From Clostridia bacterium (GTDB lineage: Bacteria; Bacillota; Clostridia; Oscillospirales; CAG-272), in NCBI GenBank assembly GCA_017453325.1, contig JAFTKK010000041.1, positions 1 to 33,336 on the forward strand: a stretch of 33,336 nt of DNA, written 5' to 3'. Each line of letters begins with the position of its first letter. Within the stretch, counting starts at the first letter, position 1. The position numbers were made by a program, and so were the translations under genes. Positions 1-7,881 of this stretch are shown here, piece after piece. Below the pieces are notes generated by a model that saw nothing but the letters and a program-made list of their open reading frames with translations, was not told the DNA's origin and searched no databases.

Positions 1-42
1 CCGCCAGCGTTAATCCTGAGCCAGGATCAAACTCTCGAAATC
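1..42 (-). rRNA. rrs: 16S ribosomal RNA, 5' end only
   Basis: Read on the minus strand, this contains the universal 16S 5' motif AGAGTTTGATCCTGGCTCAG (positions 35 down to 16) followed by the usual start of helix 2-3. The gene leaves the window at position 1, so only about 42 bases are present. The mature 5' end is placed near 42 by analogy with E. coli, where the molecule starts about seven bases before AGAGTTTG. The rRNA operon is transcribed leftward, away from the DUF421 gene. Confidence 0.95.
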
Positions 43-231
43 ATAGTATCTTAACTCCCGGCGAAGGGAGATAAAATCAATTCCGAGCTTGATTGCTCTT
101 TTACTTTTTTAAAGAGTATATTTCTCTTTTGGAATTGTCGAGATATTTTCGCACTTGCTGTGCTTCATACTATCTCTCGTTGTTCAATTTTCAAGGATCA
201 TCTCTGCCGCCTCTTTCGCGGCGACCTTTTG
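43..231 (-). other. rRNA operon leader (transcribed spacer before 16S)
   Basis: This lies between the proximal rRNA promoter and the mature 16S end. On the minus strand it holds small hairpins (GCCGC/GCGGC near 207-223; GCAC/GTGC nested inside GAGATA/TATCTC near 140-180), as expected for RNase processing of the 16S precursor. ACTCTTTAAAA near 110-121 is a possible but unproven boxA-like antitermination site. An open frame of 75 codons crosses the area but is not believed to be a gene. Confidence 0.6.
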
Positions 232-260
232 ATTATACCACAGTCTTTTTCCTTTGTCAA
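232..260 (-). promoter_or_regulatory. rRNA operon promoter, proximal
   Basis: On the minus strand there is a perfect vegetative promoter: TTGACA (260-255), a 17-base spacer, and TATAAT (237-232). It lies about 190 bases upstream of the 16S 5' end. Together with the second promoter upstream it forms the tandem arrangement typical of rRNA operons. Confidence 0.9.
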
Positions 261-343
261 TACCTTTTTTAAACTTTTTTAAAGTTTTTTTGAGGTTTTT
301 GAGGAGGCTTGCGGTGGTATGCCCGATTTGCGCGAGCCTATAT

Positions 344-372
344 ATATTACCATCTTTGAGAAAAAAAGTCAA
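344..372 (-). promoter_or_regulatory. rRNA operon promoter, distal
   Basis: On the minus strand: TTGACT (372-367), 17-base spacer, TAATAT (349-344). It sits 112 bases upstream of the proximal promoter, with the same orientation and spacing. The surrounding DNA is A/T-tract rich, as is usual upstream of rRNA promoters. Confidence 0.75.
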
Positions 373-491
373 GACCTTTTTTAAATTTTCCATTTTTTCC
401 AAAGGCGGCACCCATTATTCTATCCTGCATCATTCAATTTATACATAAATCGCACAAAAAGCTGCACACTAAGCAAAAAAGGCAGGAAGCT

Positions 492-1169
492 ATGGCAACG
501 ATTTTGATGCGCACGGTACTCATATATATCCTTTTGCTTGCCACCATGCGCTTAATGGGCAAGCGCCAGCTGGGAGAGCTGGAGATCTCGGAGCTGGTAA
601 CAACGCTGCTGATCTCCGAGATTGCTTCCCTTCCCATTGCCGACGCAAACATCCCCGTGATGCACGCGGTGATACCGCTGATTACCATTCTCACGCTCGA
701 GGTAATTCTCTCCGTGGTTCTTTTAAAATGCCCCGCACTAAAAAACATTGCCTCCGCGCGACCGAGCGTGCTTATACGTCACGGCAAGCTCGACCAGCGG
801 GAAATGCGGCGCATACGGATCTCGATCGACGAGCTGATCAGCGAGCTCAGGCAAAGCGGCGTGTGCTCCATTGAGGACGTGGATTACGCCATTCTTGAGC
901 AAAACGGGAAAATATCCATCATATTAAAAAGGCAGGCCTCTCCACCCAGCGCCGAGGATCTTGATATTAAATTGAAGGAAAACGGCATTATGCACGCCCT
1001 GATTGAGGACGGAAAGATCAACGACTACAATTTGCGCTTGCTGAGAAAGGATCGCTCATGGCTTGAAAAATACCTCACAGGGCACGGTAAAAGCAGCCGC
1101 AGCATTTTCTTTTTGGGAATTGACGACGAGGAAAACTTTTATTGCATTGATAAGGAGCGCGACACATGA
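492..1169 (+). CDS. DUF421 (YetF-like) membrane protein
   Basis: This 225-residue protein matches the DUF421/YetF pattern. Hydrophobic segments at about 3-20, 33-52 and 55-77 are followed by a cytoplasmic-type alpha/beta domain containing the family's 'RPSVLIRHGKL' stretch (about 90-100) and a 'DVDYAILEQNGKISI' stretch (about 132-146). The biochemical role of the family is not firmly known; Bacillus members are linked to spores and membranes. The stop overlaps the next gene's start (ATGA at 1166-1169), so the two are translationally coupled. DUF421 beside DUF4363 is a recurring Clostridia pairing. AGGAA about 5 bases before the ATG serves as ribosome site. No convincing promoter was found in 373-491. 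Confidence 0.9.
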   Translation: MATILMRTVLIYILLLATMRLMGKRQLGELEISELVTTLLISEIASLPIADANIPVMHAVIPLITILTLEVILSVVLLKCPALKNIASARPSVLIRHGKLDQREMRRIRISIDELISELRQSGVCSIEDVDYAILEQNGKISIILKRQASPPSAEDLDIKLKENGIMHALIEDGKINDYNLRLLRKDRSWLEKYLTGHGKSSRSIFFLGIDDEENFYCIDKERDT

Positions 1170-1528
1170 AAAGCTTTGCAGTCTCCATTTGCATTTTTCT
1201 TTTGCTGCTTGCGGCAATCGTGACAAACACCTGCTACGTGACACAAGTGTGCGACACGTTAGCCGAGCAGCTGACGGCCTTACCGGAGGTTGAAGCTGCC
1301 GAGGCGGAGGCAGGGGCGCTTTTCGACTATTGGGATCGGCAACGCGACCTACTCGGCATTTCGGTTTCCGCGCACACGCTCGAGCGCATGAGCGAGCACC
1401 TGGTGGAAATGGAATACGCCATTCGCTGCGGCGATGCAGTCACCTTTGAAAAAAACAGGCAGACCGCACTTTATATGTGCGATGAGATCGCAGAAACAGA
1501 GCGTTTTTCACTCAAAAACTGGATATAA
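1166..1528 (+). CDS. DUF4363 family protein
   Basis: A 120-residue protein with one N-terminal hydrophobic segment (about 4-24, an uncleaved anchor or signal) and a predicted mostly helical outer domain rich in Glu and Ala. Size, layout and position directly after a DUF421 gene agree with the DUF4363 family, small proteins of unknown function that accompany DUF421 in sporulating Clostridia. AAGGAG at 1152-1157 lies 8 bases before the ATG, inside the end of the upstream gene. It probably works with the DUF421 protein at the membrane; that is inference from the pairing only. Confidence 0.75.
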   Translation: MKSFAVSICIFLLLLAAIVTNTCYVTQVCDTLAEQLTALPEVEAAEAEAGALFDYWDRQRDLLGISVSAHTLERMSEHLVEMEYAIRCGDAVTFEKNRQTALYMCDEIAETERFSLKNWI

Positions 1529-1534
1529 AAAGGA

Positions 1535-1570
1535 AGAGGCGCTCCGATGCAATGCACGCGGAGCGCCTCT
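1535..1570. terminator. Bidirectional terminator
   Basis: A 12-bp perfect stem (1535-1546 with 1559-1570, core GAGGCGCTCCG/CGGAGCGCCTC) and a 12-base loop. It is followed on the plus strand by TTATTATATT and preceded by A-rich DNA. It lies between the stop of the DUF4363 gene and the stop of the convergent lipoprotein gene, so it can end both transcripts. Confidence 0.85.
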
Positions 1571-1590
1571 TATTATATTATGGTAGAAAA

Positions 1591-3507
1591 TTATGCAAGA
1601 CCGGGGTTCTTTACCACGATGATCTCGTTGCGAACCGCCCAGTCATAGTACAGGTAATAAGGCGACTGCAGTGCCTCCTCACCGGTTTTGGGCTCATCGG
1701 GCGTGGTTTGCGCCATCAGCTTCAGCGCCTCGCGCAAAGCATCGGCATCCACCGTGTGGGTCTCACCGTTCATGGTGTAGGTCACCTCGGTACCAATATA
1801 ATCGAGGATCATGATAGCCATGTATCTGTCACTGGCTGCATTGGAGCAAGCGTTGGCATACAGCGCCTCCACCTCAGCAGCGGTCGTCATATTGGCGATC
1901 ACCGCAGCCAGCTTTTCGGAAACGGCGTTCATCACACGCACGTTCTTTTCGTCGATCTTATATTGGCTGGAAAAGCTCAGACCCAGCGTGGGGTACTTGA
2001 TCATCTCAAGGTTCTGCTGCTTCTCGTACTCCCAGCGAAGCACCTCGTCAGCGCTGCTCGGATACGTAAGGAACACATTACCCGTCTTGTCGACATCCAT
2101 CACGTAGATGTTGTCTCTGGTGGGCTTTGCGTAGCTGTAGGTTTTGCCGTCGATCTCAACGCTCTCGAGCGTGTAGTTCGTATTCTCAATACCGTACTGC
2201 AGGATGTTACGCACCTCGGCATTGGTGTTGAGGAAGGTCAGGATCTCAGCGGAACGCTCGTCGCTGACGGTGTAGGCACCGACCGCGAACATGGAGGAAT
2301 AGACCTCATCGTCGTTCAGCGTGGGATACTGCATAACCATAACCTCATAGCCCTTTGCCTCGTAAGCAGCCTTCATCTCCCAGCCGCCCTTGACCACGCG
2401 GATAGCTGCGGGTACATCGGGATCCTGCGTGAGGTAAGCTTCGGTCTTCTCGTAATGCGTCTTGTTGGCAAGCGCCTTCATGTAGGCAGCGTCGGTCAGC
2501 AGGTTGGTGTTGCCAAGCTCGGTCTTGTTGTAATTGTTATCGCCAAAAATGTTAAACTGTCCGGGGTTCTGTACGGCGAGGCCGGCAGCGGTATCAAAGT
2601 CATAGCCCCAGTAGTGTGCGTAATCAAGATCGATCTTGCCGCTTTCGCTGTAAATGGGGTAGACCTTGTTGCTATCGGTGTAGGTGGCGTAAACGTAGTC
2701 GAGATAATCTCTGAATGCGGTGTCATAGAGGGTCGCGCCGGTCAGGTCGCTGTTGTAAGAATCAAGCAGCTTCTTATCGGCAAGGACATACACGTATTCA
2801 CCGACGCCGTGGTTGTTGGGCAGCGCGTACACGGAGCCGTCCACAGCGGCGCTGGTAAGATAGGAGAGGCTGACATAAGAGCCGAGCTTCACAGCTGCAG
2901 CGCTCAGATGCGAGCGAATATCCACCAACCACTTGTTCTTCACGTAGTTGTTGTACTTTTCATAGTTGCCGACGAAGAGGATATCCACCTCGTAATCAGC
3001 CACGGAAGGATACTTCAGCTCGGGAATACCGTATTCGTTAAGAACGGTCTCCTCGGTCTTGTTTTCAACGGTTACGTTACCTGCCGCAATGCTCTCCTCG
3101 TGCTTCTTGAACGCGGCCTCAACGGCGGCGTAATAGTCGCTCTCCAGGTAGAACTTCAGGTTCAGCTTGGTCTTATACTTTGCCTTCGTCAGCTTATTGA
3201 CGCCCTCGCTGACCTCCCAAACCTGATACCATGCAGCCTTTTGCTCCTCGGTCATGGCAGCTACAACGGCCTTTTCCTCGTCGGTCAAGGTCTTGTGCTC
3301 CTCCTTCTGGGGCGTAATGCCCTTCAGGATCACAGCGCTGGCATCAGCAACCAGCTTGCTTTCGGTCACAAGCCAGACGTTGAGCGTATTGGTAAAGCGC
3401 GATGCTTCCTCATTGATGCTCTCGATCGTGCCGGTCTGGGAGCAGCCCGCCATCAAGGGGGCAAGCATCAACACGGCAAGCAGCAAACACAGGATTTTTT
3501 TCTTCAT
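1591..3507 (-). CDS. Extracellular solute-binding lipoprotein (orphan)
   Basis: A 638-residue secreted lipoprotein. It has a positively charged start (MKKK), a hydrophobic signal and a lipobox with Cys at residue 22 (LMAGC). The mature part resembles ABC-transporter family 1 solute-binding proteins: 'LNVWLVTES' near the start, 'DILFVGNYEKYNNYV' around 177-191, and 'SSMFAVGAYTVSDERSAEILTFLNT' around 405-430, where such proteins commonly carry the end-of-domain 'activity' segment. It is longer than the usual 400-500 residues, with charged inserts around 65-90 and 135-165. No permease or ATPase gene is adjacent, so the ligand cannot be deduced. GGGAGG lies 6 bases before the ATG, and a strong promoter is 51 bases upstream. 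Confidence 0.85.
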   Translation of the reverse strand: MKKKILCLLLAVLMLAPLMAGCSQTGTIESINEEASRFTNTLNVWLVTESKLVADASAVILKGITPQKEEHKTLTDEEKAVVAAMTEEQKAAWYQVWEVSEGVNKLTKAKYKTKLNLKFYLESDYYAAVEAAFKKHEESIAAGNVTVENKTEETVLNEYGIPELKYPSVADYEVDILFVGNYEKYNNYVKNKWLVDIRSHLSAAAVKLGSYVSLSYLTSAAVDGSVYALPNNHGVGEYVYVLADKKLLDSYNSDLTGATLYDTAFRDYLDYVYATYTDSNKVYPIYSESGKIDLDYAHYWGYDFDTAAGLAVQNPGQFNIFGDNNYNKTELGNTNLLTDAAYMKALANKTHYEKTEAYLTQDPDVPAAIRVVKGGWEMKAAYEAKGYEVMVMQYPTLNDDEVYSSMFAVGAYTVSDERSAEILTFLNTNAEVRNILQYGIENTNYTLESVEIDGKTYSYAKPTRDNIYVMDVDKTGNVFLTYPSSADEVLRWEYEKQQNLEMIKYPTLGLSFSSQYKIDEKNVRVMNAVSEKLAAVIANMTTAAEVEALYANACSNAASDRYMAIMILDYIGTEVTYTMNGETHTVDADALREALKLMAQTTPDEPKTGEEALQSPYYLYYDWAVRNEIIVVKNPGLA

Positions 3508-3557
3508 ACAGGACCTCCCACGCGTGCCATATGCGCACGCGACATATTTATAAAAAT

Positions 3558-3586
3558 ATAATACACCAATTTGAAATATTTGTCAA
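3558..3586 (-). promoter_or_regulatory. Promoter of the solute-binding lipoprotein gene
   Basis: On the minus strand: TTGACA (3586-3581), 17-base spacer, TATTAT (3563-3558). It is close to consensus and reads toward the lipoprotein start at 3507. The rest of the 3587-3751 interval holds only a long-loop AAGCCGC/GCGGCTT inverted repeat (3656-3662/3712-3718) that might end rpoD transcripts, but its loop is about 50 bases. Confidence 0.85.
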
Positions 3587-3751
3587 GTGAGGTTTTTGTG
3601 TGGAATGTGACGGTTACTAGCCATGGGTGGCAAAAACGCGGTCATCTTCCACAAAAGCCGCAAAAAAACATTTTCGCGCACGTCAAAAAAATCATCACTT
3701 TGCCAAAGCGGCTTATGACAAAGTTGTGCTAATTACACAATAATTATAAAA

Positions 3752-4915
3752 TCAATCGAGGAAGCCGCGCAAGTGGCGCGCACGGCTGGGATGGCGCAGC
3801 TTGCGCAATGCCTTGGACTCGATCTGGCGAATACGCTCGCGCGTGATATCAAACTCCTTGCCCACCTCCTCAAGCGTACGCGTTCTGCCGTCGTACAGAC
3901 CGAAGCGCAGCTTGATCACGTGTGCCTCTCGGGGGGTAAGGGTGTTGAGCTCACGCTCGATCACCTCACGCAAAATGGTGGTGGAAGCAGCCTCGGAGGG
4001 CGAGGGCGTATCCTCGTCGGGAATGAAGTCGCCAAGGTGGCTATCCTCCTCCTCGCCGATGGGGGTCTCGAGAGAAACGGGATCGAGCGCCACCTTCATG
4101 ATCTCGCGCACACGCTCGGCGCTCATGCCCATCTTCTCACCGATCTCGGCGGGGGTGGGCTCACGACCAAGCTCCTGCAGCATCTGACGCTGATAGCGGG
4201 AGACCTTATGAATGGTCTCTACCATATGTACGGGGATACGGATGGTACGCGCCTGGTCTGCAATGGCACGGGTGATGGCTTGTCTGATCCACCAGGTGGC
4301 GTAGGTGGAGAACTTATAGCCCTTGGTATAGTCGAATTTATCGACCGCCTTCATCAGGCCAAGGTTGCCCTCCTGAATGAGATCAAGGAAGAACATACCC
4401 TTGCCGACGTAACGCTTGGCGATACTCACCACCAGACGCAGGTTGGCCTCCACCAGCTCGGTCTTGGCATCCTCATCGCCCTCGGCCATACGCTCGGCGA
4501 GCTCCTTTTCGCGCTCCGCGTTCAAAAGCGGCACCTTGCCGATCTCCTTGAGGTACATACGCACGGGGTCGTCGATAGACAGGCCCTCCTGCTCAAGCAT
4601 ACGCTCCATGTTTTCGCCGCCGCCGAAGCGCTCCACCTCGTGCTCGATCTCTGTGATCTCGCTGGAGGAAAGCTCATCGGGCAAGGAAACGCCGTTGTCT
4701 TCAAAGGCCTCGTAGAGCTTTTCGAGGCTATCCATATCGAAATCCATGTTTTCCATGGCTTCGTCGAGGTCGCTGGTCGAAAGATCGCCCTTTTTGCCCT
4801 TTTCGATCAGGCCATCCATATCCACCTTTTTCTCAAGAGTCTTTTCTGCCGTAAGGGAGGCCTCTGCCTCGTTGCCCGCCGGCTCCTTTTCCAATAATTC
4901 CTTTTTTGCACTCAT
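3752..4915 (-). CDS. rpoD: RNA polymerase primary sigma factor RpoD/SigA
   Basis: Housekeeping sigma factor that directs RNA polymerase to -35/-10 promoters. Region 1.2 ('[17 protein letters not shown]', about 116-132) is followed by region 2 with the RpoD signature '[19 protein letters not shown]' and '[10 protein letters not shown]', then regions 3 and 4. Region 4 ends in the -35-binding helix-turn-helix ('[20 protein letters not shown]'). Region 1.1 is short and acidic. An ATG exists at 4933, but AAGGAG at 4930-4925 lies 9 bases before the ATG at 4915, so the product more likely starts MSAKKELL (387 residues). Last gene of the dgt-dnaG-rpoD operon. Many near-consensus promoters in this window fit this sigma factor. 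Confidence 0.97.
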   Translation of the reverse strand: MSAKKELLEKEPAGNEAEASLTAEKTLEKKVDMDGLIEKGKKGDLSTSDLDEAMENMDFDMDSLEKLYEAFEDNGVSLPDELSSSEITEIEHEVERFGGGENMERMLEQEGLSIDDPVRMYLKEIGKVPLLNAEREKELAERMAEGDEDAKTELVEANLRLVVSIAKRYVGKGMFFLDLIQEGNLGLMKAVDKFDYTKGYKFSTYATWWIRQAITRAIADQARTIRIPVHMVETIHKVSRYQRQMLQELGREPTPAEIGEKMGMSAERVREIMKVALDPVSLETPIGEEEDSHLGDFIPDEDTPSPSEAASTTILREVIERELNTLTPREAHVIKLRFGLYDGRTRTLEEVGKEFDITRERIRQIESKALRKLRHPSRARHLRGFLD

Positions 4916-4932
4916 GTTTTTTATCTCCTTCA

Positions 4933-6711
4933 TCAGTTTCCTTCTTGTTTCTTTTTTATCCGCGCACGGCGGGCGGCCAGCTCACTGGTGAAATCGCCGC
5001 TCGCTCTCGCCTCCCGCGCACGGCGCAGGGAGATCAGCGTATCAACGGCCTGCACAAGCACCTCTTTGCCGTTGTTGTTTAAGTTTTGTCTATCCTGCTG
5101 CAAGCGAACAAGTCTGCCCATTTCATCGGGCGAGAATTGCTCACCGAGCGCAGAAAACGAGAACCCGTCCTCGCTTTTTTCCGCGTCGATCACGGCAACG
5201 AACACACGTCTGCCGAGATCGGTGAAAAAGTCCTCCGGCGTGAGCGTAATCGTGCCCGTAGCACAAAGCTTACGATGCTCGGAAAAGAGCAGCAGCAGGC
5301 CGAGCACGACCTCCTCCGCTGCAGCCGCGGCGGGGTCCTTGGCGGCATCCGGATTGACGCGATCACCGAAATGTCTTGCCGTCAGCTCAAGGTCGCGGCT
5401 CTGCTTCTGCCGTGCCTCACGGATCTGCCGCATCCGCGCACGCTTGACGTCGTTGGCAAGGCTTTCCACCGAAATGCCGAGCCTGGCGGAGGCGGTGTTC
5501 AAATAGAGCTCACGCTCTACACCCGAATGGGTGGCGGCGATCAGCGAGGTCAGCTCTCTTGCGGCGCGGATCTTGCCGTCGGTGGTGGCAAGATCATATT
5601 TTGCGAGAGACTTGTCCATTTTAAAATCAAAGGCCGCGCTGCTGGATCGCAGCAAAGAATGAAAGGCATCGTTGCCGAATTTTTTGATGAATTCGTCGGC
5701 ATCCTTGGCTCCCTGCAGCTTCAGCACGCGCACGGGCATGCCGACCTCGTCAAGGAGCTGCATGGCCTTATCGGCCGCCTTCTGCCCTGCCTCATCGCTA
5801 TCGTAATTGATGATCACGCGCTTGGTGTAGCGTGAGATCAAGCGCGCATGCTCGGCGGTGATCGCCGTGCCGAGGGTTGCCACGGCGTTCTGGAAACCCG
5901 CAGCGTGCATCGCAATGGTATCCATGTACCCCTCGCACAGGATCAACTCCTCCCCGCAGTATTCCTTGGCGTAATTCAGGCCAAAGAGCACACGGCTCTT
6001 TTTAAAGCCGGGGGTATCGGAGGAATTGAGGTACTTGGGCTTGCTGTCATCCATCACACGGCCGCCAAAGGCCACAATGTTGCCTGCGGTATCGATGACG
6101 GGAAAAATGATGCGGTTGCGAAAAAGATCGAAGAGCGTGCCACGCTGCGACTTCTTGGAAAGAAAGCCCGCAATCAGCTCCGCCTCGGTGAAGCCCGCCT
6201 TTTTCATGTGATTGGTGAGCATGCCGAAGTCATTGGGCGCAAAGCCGAGGCCAAAGCGCTTGATGGTGGCACCCGTGAGACGGCGGTGCTCCACCAGATA
6301 CGCCATTGCCTCTCGCCCCAAAACGGGATCAAAAAGCGCAGCGCGGAAAAACTTGGCCGCCTCCAAATTCATTTCATAAATACGCCGACGCGGAATCGTC
6401 GGGCTGCCCCCCGGTGTGGGGTCGTTCGGAATGGAGATACCCGCCCTTGTGGCAAGCATTTCAAGGGCCGCCACGTAGTCGAGATTCTCCATTTTTTGCG
6501 TGAAGGTAATGACGTCACCACCCGCGCCGCAGCCAAAGCAATAAAAGCTTTGCGTGGCGGGAAATACGGTAAACGAGGGAGTTTTTTCGCTGTGAAAGGG
6601 GCAGAGCCCGTTGCGATTGGAGCCTGCGCGCTTGAGCGTCACGTAGGAGCCGATCACATCCTCGATGTCGCAGCGGTGACGGATCTCTTCTATAACTTGC
6701 TTCGGTATCAT
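4933..6711 (-). CDS. dnaG: DNA primase DnaG
   Basis: Synthesises RNA primers for Okazaki fragments in partnership with the replicative helicase. The N-terminal CHC2 zinc ribbon has ligands C37, H40, C58 and C61 ('CPFH', 'CFGC'). The catalytic core and Toprim domain follow ('[18 protein letters not shown]', then '[16 protein letters not shown]' with the DxD metal site), and a helicase-binding C-terminal region after about residue 430. An in-frame GTG at 6723 is possible. The ATG at 6711 overlaps the dgt stop as ATGA and has GGAGG 13 bases upstream, so it is preferred (592 residues). The dnaG stop in turn overlaps an in-frame ATG of rpoD at 4933, so the genes are closely coupled. Confidence 0.96.
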   Translation of the reverse strand: MIPKQVIEEIRHRCDIEDVIGSYVTLKRAGSNRNGLCPFHSEKTPSFTVFPATQSFYCFGCGAGGDVITFTQKMENLDYVAALEMLATRAGISIPNDPTPGGSPTIPRRRIYEMNLEAAKFFRAALFDPVLGREAMAYLVEHRRLTGATIKRFGLGFAPNDFGMLTNHMKKAGFTEAELIAGFLSKKSQRGTLFDLFRNRIIFPVIDTAGNIVAFGGRVMDDSKPKYLNSSDTPGFKKSRVLFGLNYAKEYCGEELILCEGYMDTIAMHAAGFQNAVATLGTAITAEHARLISRYTKRVIINYDSDEAGQKAADKAMQLLDEVGMPVRVLKLQGAKDADEFIKKFGNDAFHSLLRSSSAAFDFKMDKSLAKYDLATTDGKIRAARELTSLIAATHSGVERELYLNTASARLGISVESLANDVKRARMRQIREARQKQSRDLELTARHFGDRVNPDAAKDPAAAAAEEVVLGLLLLFSEHRKLCATGTITLTPEDFFTDLGRRVFVAVIDAEKSEDGFSFSALGEQFSPDEMGRLVRLQQDRQNLNNNGKEVLVQAVDTLISLRRAREARASGDFTSELAARRARIKKKQEGN

Positions 6712-7715
6712 TTGACGCGCCACACCTCCGGGATAAAGATCTCGCGATACAGCTCAATGGCATACCGATCGGTCATACCGGAAAGATAATCGCATACCGC
6801 ACGCCCGACCGACTCCTTACTGATCGTTTCGAGACAGTCGAGGGGGAGGCTTTCGGGATGGTTTTCAAAGTATTCGAAGAGCTGCGCCAGCATGGCCTTG
6901 GCCTTGACCTCCTCGTCCTTTGCGGCATTGTCGCGATACACGCGCTCAAACAAAAAGTCACGCAGGCGGTCGGTCGCCTCCCAGATATCGGGCTCCATGA
7001 CGATCTCTGCACGGTCGGTGCTGGCGCGCACCACCGAGGAGACCATGGTGTTGATACGCTCCCCGTGACTGTTTCCGAGGATCTCACGCAGCCCTGCGGG
7101 AATCTCCTCGTGACGGAGTATGCCCGCACGCAGGGCATCGTCAATATCGTGATTGATATATGCAATGCGATCGGCCAGGCGTATCACGCACCCTTCGAGC
7201 GTTTTCGGCATCTGCGGCCCCGAGTGATGGGCAATGCCGTCGCGCACCTCGGCCGTGAGATTGAGACCGTGACCGTTGTTTTCGAGCTTCTCCACCACGC
7301 GCACGCCCTGCATATTGTGCGAAAATTCCGGATCGAAGCATTGGCGCATCACAACCTCGCCGGCATGACCGAAGGGTGTGTGGCCGAGATCGTGCCCGAG
7401 GGCGATCGCCTCGGTGAGATCCTCGTTCAAAAACAGAGATCGGGCAATGGTGCGTGCGATCTGCGTCACCTCAAGCGTGTGCGTCAGACGCGTGCGGTAG
7501 TGATCACCGGCAGGGGCAAGAAAGACCTGCGTTTTATACATCAAACGGCGAAAGGACTGGCTATGTATGATGCGATCGCGATCGCGCTGAAAATCGGTGC
7601 GCATATCACACGCCGTTCCCTCATGCTCCCTGCCCTTCGTGTCGGCCGAGAAAAAAGCATAGGGTGAAAACGTGCGCCTTTCGCGTTCAAAAAGCTTTTG
7701 CTTGATATCGGACAC
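6708..7715 (-). CDS. dgt: dGTP triphosphohydrolase-like HD-domain protein
   Basis: A 335-residue HD-superfamily phosphohydrolase of the dGTPase family, which splits dNTPs into deoxynucleoside and triphosphate and so influences nucleotide pools. Family marks: 'RDRDRIIHSQSFRRLMYKTQVF' (split across about 44-65), H79 in 'TRLTHTLEV', the HD pair H108-D109 in 'GHDLGHTPFGHAGE', and 'RLADRIAYINHDIDDA' around 180-195. Starts with GTG; AAGGAG is 8 bases upstream. It is first in the dgt-dnaG-rpoD operon, an order found in many Clostridia, linking dNTP control with replication priming. No clear promoter could be fixed in the AT-rich 7716-7840 gap. Confidence 0.93.
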   Translation of the reverse strand: MSDIKQKLFERERRTFSPYAFFSADTKGREHEGTACDMRTDFQRDRDRIIHSQSFRRLMYKTQVFLAPAGDHYRTRLTHTLEVTQIARTIARSLFLNEDLTEAIALGHDLGHTPFGHAGEVVMRQCFDPEFSHNMQGVRVVEKLENNGHGLNLTAEVRDGIAHHSGPQMPKTLEGCVIRLADRIAYINHDIDDALRAGILRHEEIPAGLREILGNSHGERINTMVSSVVRASTDRAEIVMEPDIWEATDRLRDFLFERVYRDNAAKDEEVKAKAMLAQLFEYFENHPESLPLDCLETISKESVGRAVCDYLSGMTDRYAIELYREIFIPEVWRVK

Positions 7716-7840
7716 GGTGCTTTCTCCTTCCCTTAATTTTTGCGGGTAATTTCATTAATTGCAATAATAAAATACGATGAAAAAAAGAAAAACTCTTTTT
7801 TTCGGCAAAAAATATAAAAAAGCGCGAAAAAGCAAGCAAA

Positions 7841-7870
7841 AAGGGGCTGCGTCACTTGGCGCAGCCCCTT
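7841..7870. terminator. Terminator after the uronate-isomerase-like gene
   Basis: An 11-bp perfect stem (7841-7851 with 7860-7870, core GGGGCTGCG/CGCAGCCCC) with an 8-base loop, followed on the minus strand by TTTTTGCTTGCTTTTTC. It ends the leftward gene at 7882. Its GGGCTGCGTCA arm resembles the outer hairpin of the three-copy intergenic repeat described elsewhere in this window. Confidence 0.85.
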
Positions 7871-7881
7871 ACTGATCGGTC

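Noticed and set aside
184..411. 75-codon open frame on the minus strand and 64-codon frame on the plus strand in the rRNA promoter region
   Set aside because: They run through two rRNA promoters and the leader, are Lys/Phe rich because of A/T tracts, and lack ribosome sites.
1552..3561. 669-codon plus-strand frame opposite the lipoprotein
   Set aside because: Shadow of the GC-rich lipoprotein gene; the minus-strand reading has a signal peptide, lipobox, ribosome site and promoter.
3656..3718. AAGCCGC/GCGGCTT inverted repeat downstream of rpoD as a terminator
   Set aside because: The loop is about 50 bases and no directly following T-run fits; kept only as a weak possibility.
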